NCBI GenBank assembly: GCA_025350425.1 | Contig: JANXXW010000320.1 | Span: 1-8,871 of the forward strand | Origin: Rhodospirillales bacterium | GTDB taxonomy: Bacteria > Pseudomonadota > Alphaproteobacteria > Acetobacterales > Acetobacteraceae | DNA length: 8,871 bases | Direction of reading: 5' to 3' | In this document: piece after piece, positions 6,633 to 8,871 of the stretch | Layout of the letters: each line of letters opens with the position of its first letter | How positions within the stretch are numbered: position 1 is the stretch's first letter | The notes under the pieces: generated by a model | Databases searched by the model: none | What the model saw: the letters and a program-made list of their open reading frames with translations, nothing else | What the model was told of the DNA's origin: nothing | Position numbers and translations under genes: made by a program

Positions 6633-6637
6633 CTCCA
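6633..6637 (-). promoter_or_regulatory. ribosome binding site supporting the TTG start of ccrM
   Basis: The - strand reads TGGAG-CCACA-TTG, a five-base spacing to the TTG at 6627. The frame stays open upstream for several codons (HPGAT before the TTG) but contains no ATG or GTG. TTG is therefore the best-supported initiation codon. Confidence 0.55.
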
Positions 6638-6722
6638 GGATGTGACAGTACGGAACAACATGGTGACGATGCGGCGGTGGTCGCGTCAATGTCAGCTCAA
6701 GCGACACACCTTAAAATTGTCG

Positions 6723-6731
6723 GACTGAGTC
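6723..6731. promoter_or_regulatory. GANTC site in the ccrM upstream region
   Basis: The palindrome GACTGAGTC contains GAGTC (6727-6731), a CcrM target, about 100 bases upstream of the ccrM start in the 123-base gap after the hydratase gene. A second GANTC (GACTC, 6762-6766) follows within the end of the hydratase gene. In Caulobacter, methylation of GANTC sites in the ccrM promoter region helps switch the gene off. Whether these act here is inference. A full CtrA box TTAA-N7-TTAA is not seen; only a TTAA half-site occurs near 6712. Confidence 0.3.
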
Positions 6732-6750
6732 TTTGCCGTCACGACGGCGC

Positions 6751-7509
6751 TTATGCAGATGGACTCTCGGCGTAGGTCAGCAGCACCTCGCCCAGGCTGG
6801 GAAATCGGACGCGCACCTCGGCCGACGGACCGACTACGCTCTTGCCGGTCCAGGAACCGCAGGTGACGAACTGGCCTGCCTTAAGGCCCCCGGCCCAGAC
6901 CGCGCCTTCGTTCGCGAGCCACATCACGAGGCGGATCATGTCGCCTGCCGGATTTCCGGTGCGCGATTTCTGGAGTGTCCCATCGACGTATTGCTCGACT
7001 GTCTCGCGCGCGAAATCAATGTCCTGCCACTTCGTCACCGGGGCGCCATGGACGAAACCGCCATGGGATTGAGTGTCGGCGAGATTGCTCCAGGCATCCA
7101 CCGAATCCGGGTCGAGATAGCGCGATTCGAGCACTTCAATGGCTGGATGGGCCGACGCGATGGCTGCACAGACCTCCTCTCGGGAGTAAGGAACGGGACG
7201 CGGCGGCAGATCGGTGGCGAGGCGAAAGCAAATCTCTGCCTCGATGCCGCGAATAAACGAGGATGCCGCCGCTAGTGTGGCGGGACCCGGGACGATACTG
7301 GCGGCGGGAAGTGCGCCGCACAGGGGGACTGCTTCGGGGCCGGAAGCGCCGACCTTCCAGCCTCCGATCGCGCCGAAGCTTTGCGCGACTTTGTGCTGGA
7401 TCGCGTAGGCGGCGGCCTTGTCTGCCGGGCGCAGGGTGGCCGGCAAGGCACTCATGCGAAACACTGGGTTCCGGCGGGCGGCGAGCAGCATGGCGGCAGC
7501 GTCTGGCAT
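6751..7509 (-). CDS. 2-keto-4-pentenoate hydratase / fumarylacetoacetate hydrolase-family protein
   Basis: 252 aa, the size of MhpD/BphH-type hydratases. These cytosolic, divalent-metal-dependent enzymes add water to 2-hydroxypenta-2,4-dienoate in meta-cleavage of aromatics; related members are 4-oxalocrotonate decarboxylases. Visible features are an N-terminal helical region with AYAIQHKV, GGWKVGASGPEA (49-60), probable metal ligands in GIEAEICFRL (Glu90, Glu92) and AIEVLESRY (Glu125), NLADTQSHGGFVHG (142-155) and a C-terminal GQFVTCGSWTG (212-222). The ATG at 7509 has GGAG five bases upstream. No other aromatic-degradation gene is in the window, so the substrate is unassigned. It is divergent from the tandem GNAT gene and lies 123 bases upstream of ccrM on the same strand. 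A small GC-rich inverted repeat after its stop lacks a U-tract. Confidence 0.85.
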   Translation of the reverse strand: MPDAAAMLLAARRNPVFRMSALPATLRPADKAAAYAIQHKVAQSFGAIGGWKVGASGPEAVPLCGALPAASIVPGPATLAAASSFIRGIEAEICFRLATDLPPRPVPYSREEVCAAIASAHPAIEVLESRYLDPDSVDAWSNLADTQSHGGFVHGAPVTKWQDIDFARETVEQYVDGTLQKSRTGNPAGDMIRLVMWLANEGAVWAGGLKAGQFVTCGSWTGKSVVGPSAEVRVRFPSLGEVLLTYAESPSA

Positions 7510-7558
7510 GTCGGCTCCGGGGCAGGGCTATGGCGAGTAGGACCTTGGCATTCGGCCA

Positions 7559-7578
7559 CGTGCCTTGTCGATGGCACG
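7559..7578. promoter_or_regulatory. inverted repeat CGTGCC-N8-GGCACG, possible operator between divergent genes
   Basis: Exact 6-base arms (7559-7564 and 7573-7578) flank an 8-base spacer. The repeat lies in the 89-base region between the hydratase start (7509, -) and the GNAT start (7599, +), so one dimeric regulator could control both. If the GNAT protein began at the alternative ATG 7530 the repeat would be inside the coding region. No regulator family is recognised. Confidence 0.3.
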
Positions 7579-7598
7579 ATTCCGCGTCACCCTGTGCC

Positions 7599-8453
7599 AT
7601 GCACATCGAGCGGATCGACACTCTGGACCTGGTCGCCCGTGACGCTGTCTCGAGCGCGATCGATACCTACAACGTCTCTCGAACCAGCCGCCCTGAGCCG
7701 GCCGAACGCGTCGCTGTGCTGGTGCGCGATACGGATGGCATGACGTTGGGCGGGGCCTGGTGCGTGATCTATTACGACTGGATGCATGTGGACCTGCTGC
7801 ACCTGCCAGAAATGCTGCGGGGAAAGCGGATCGGCACGCGCGTGATGCGCGCGGCGGAGCGGGAGGCGGCACGGCGCGGTTGCCGCGGCGTTTGGCTCGA
7901 CACGGCGACCTTCCAGGCACCCGGCTTCTACGACAAGCTCGGCTACTCCCGTATTGGCTCGATCGTCGATTACGTACCCGGACATGACAGAATCTGGCTG
8001 CTGAAGCAGACGGTGGAGGACGGGCCAGATGATCCCGGCATCGACGTGGCGCAGGCGCCCGCCGATGTGCATCAATCGGTCATCCTGGCCGGGCTGATCG
8101 ACTACAACGAGTCGCGGTCCGGTCCGTCCATGTCGCGCCAATTCGGCCTTGTCGTTCGCGAGGGACCAGAAAGTAAGGTGACCGGTGGCCTGTGGGGCCG
8201 CATGTCGCGCGGTTGGCTGTTCGTTGAACTGCTCGTTCTGCCCGAGCACGCACGGGGGCAGGGGTTGGGCTCGGAGTTGATGTCGCGGGCTGAGACCATG
8301 GTGCGGGAGCAAGGAGGGCGGGGTGTCTGGCTCGACACGTTCAGTTTCCAGGCGCGCCCGTTCTACGAGAAGCTGGGCTACCAAGTGTTCGCGGAAATAC
8401 CCGACTATCCCGCGCCGCATCGACGCTTTCTGTTATCAAAACGACTTCCGTAG
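7599..8453 (+). CDS. tandem (two-domain) GNAT-family N-acetyltransferase
   Basis: 284 aa made of two GNAT domains, about 1-138 and 155-284, joined by a linker rich in D and P. GNAT enzymes transfer acetyl from acetyl-CoA to an amine; the acceptor is not predictable here. Each domain has the acetyl-CoA pyrophosphate loop: RGKRIGT (74-80) in the first, with Arg where the first Gly is usual, and a canonical RGQGLGS (219-225) in the second. Each ends with the same block, VWLDT-x(2)-FQA-x(2)-FY-x-KLGY (98-116 and 243-261). This shows an internal duplication. Start: ATG 7599 begins directly at the first predicted strand but lacks a Shine-Dalgarno sequence. ATG 7530 would add 23 unlike residues, and further extension to 7263 would run antisense through the hydratase gene. 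The stop lies within a convergent gene remnant, a 49-base overlap. Confidence 0.85.
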   Translation: MHIERIDTLDLVARDAVSSAIDTYNVSRTSRPEPAERVAVLVRDTDGMTLGGAWCVIYYDWMHVDLLHLPEMLRGKRIGTRVMRAAEREAARRGCRGVWLDTATFQAPGFYDKLGYSRIGSIVDYVPGHDRIWLLKQTVEDGPDDPGIDVAQAPADVHQSVILAGLIDYNESRSGPSMSRQFGLVVREGPESKVTGGLWGRMSRGWLFVELLVLPEHARGQGLGSELMSRAETMVREQGGRGVWLDTFSFQARPFYEKLGYQVFAEIPDYPAPHRRFLLSKRLP

Positions 8454-8824
8454 CGCGTGGACAACTCGCTCGCGACCTCCGCGAGCGGTCCGGTCCAGTC
8501 GCCTGGCCGTGTTTGCCGGAACAGGCACATGGAGCGATACCAGGGTGAATCGCGACACCCGATCATCCAGCGCCAGTCCGGCGTGTAGGGCAGCCCGAGC
8601 GCCCTGGCGAGCTGCGCAGTCGACGTGTCCACCGTAACGACGAGATCGAGATTGACGACGAGCGCCGCCGTTTCTGCGAAATCCCTGAGATCGGCCGACC
8701 GGGGAGCGACGCAGGTGAGCCGCACGATGCCGTATAGTAGGCACGCCTTTACCAGCCGTCCCGCGCGGTGGTGGGCCAGACCAGAGATGAGAGTGTCGAG
8801 CGAACCGAACATGCCGGCCAGCAT
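8405..8824 (-). pseudogene. C-terminal remnant of a family-9-like (TPR-associated) glycosyltransferase
   Basis: The 139-aa reading frame carries a recognisable piece only in residues about 46-121 (about 8690-8462). The pieces are LRDFAETAALVVNLDLVVTV, then DTSTAQLARALG, then PDWRWMIG, DSPWY and LFRQTRPGDW. This resembles the end of heptosyltransferase-like domains in TPR glycosyltransferases common in Acetobacteraceae. Between ARALGLP and YTPDWRW about 7-8 residues usually present (a VWVLLP-type strand) are missing. The first 45 residues match nothing in this or other frames, and an in-frame TAA lies 15 bases before the ATG. No TPR or N-terminal domain is in the window. The C-terminal tail STRYGSRFDNRKRRCGAG runs into the GNAT gene. 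I conclude it is a decayed fragment; a short functional protein is less likely. Confidence 0.6.
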
Positions 8825-8871
8825 CGCCGCAGATAGTTAGCGTAAGCTGAATGCCGCGCCCATTACCAGCG

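Noticed and set aside
6022..6645. + strand open frame (207 codons) antisense to ccrM
   Set aside because: CcrM motifs on the - strand explain the sequence fully; no independent motif or ribosome site.
6735..6748. GCCGTC-AC-GACGGC hairpin after the hydratase stop as an intrinsic terminator
   Set aside because: Two-base loop, and on the transcribed strand it is followed by AAAG rather than Us.
7263..7598. N-terminal extension of the GNAT protein
   Set aside because: It runs antisense through the hydratase gene and its translation is Arg-rich and unlike any domain.
7587..8420. Long - strand open frame (277 codons) antisense to the GNAT gene
   Set aside because: Arg/Pro/His-rich shadow of the GNAT codons; no family features.

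Overview
The window looks like chromosome from a GC-rich alphaproteobacterium, most probably of the Rhodospirillales/Acetobacteraceae type. The strongest sign is a CcrM-type GANTC adenine methyltransferase, which is characteristic of alphaproteobacteria. A glnK-amtB pair, a UbiH/UbiL-type hydroxylase and the remnant of a TPR-linked family-9-like glycosyltransferase common in Acetobacteraceae agree with this. The lineage is an inference from gene content. I saw no rRNA, tRNA, CRISPR array, insertion sequence or phage gene.

Layout, left to right. (1) Positions 1-348 hold the 3' end of a class III omega-amino acid:pyruvate aminotransferase on +. It converges on amtB, and a perfect 17-bp stem hairpin (352-390) fills nearly all of the gap. 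(2) glnK (2135-1797) and amtB (1785-397) form a nitrogen-sensing and ammonium-uptake operon on -. A degenerate sigma-54-like promoter lies upstream. (3) A ubiquinone-type FAD hydroxylase (2334-3542) is transcribed divergently on +. (4) Positions 3543-3878 form a gene-free, partly AT-richer gap with possible coding debris. (5) A three-gene operon on - runs from 6627 to 3879: ccrM (TTG start), a secreted chalcone-isomerase-like protein (GTG start, overlapping the ccrM stop) and a secreted MetX-like alpha/beta hydrolase. (6) A 2-keto-4-pentenoate hydratase-family gene (7509-6751, -) is divergent from a tandem-GNAT acetyltransferase gene (7599-8453, +). (7) A decayed C-terminal piece of a glycosyltransferase gene (8824-8405, -) overlaps the 3' end of the GNAT gene.

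Working together: GlnK and AmtB are the best understood pair, with PII binding the channel to gate ammonium uptake. CcrM is a cell-cycle methyltransferase, yet it is translationally linked to two predicted exported proteins with no known tie to DNA methylation. That linkage is the most unusual arrangement here. No complete novel defence or mobile system is visible. The observations worth a second look are the hairpin, the ccrM operon, the duplicated acetyltransferase and the gene debris.
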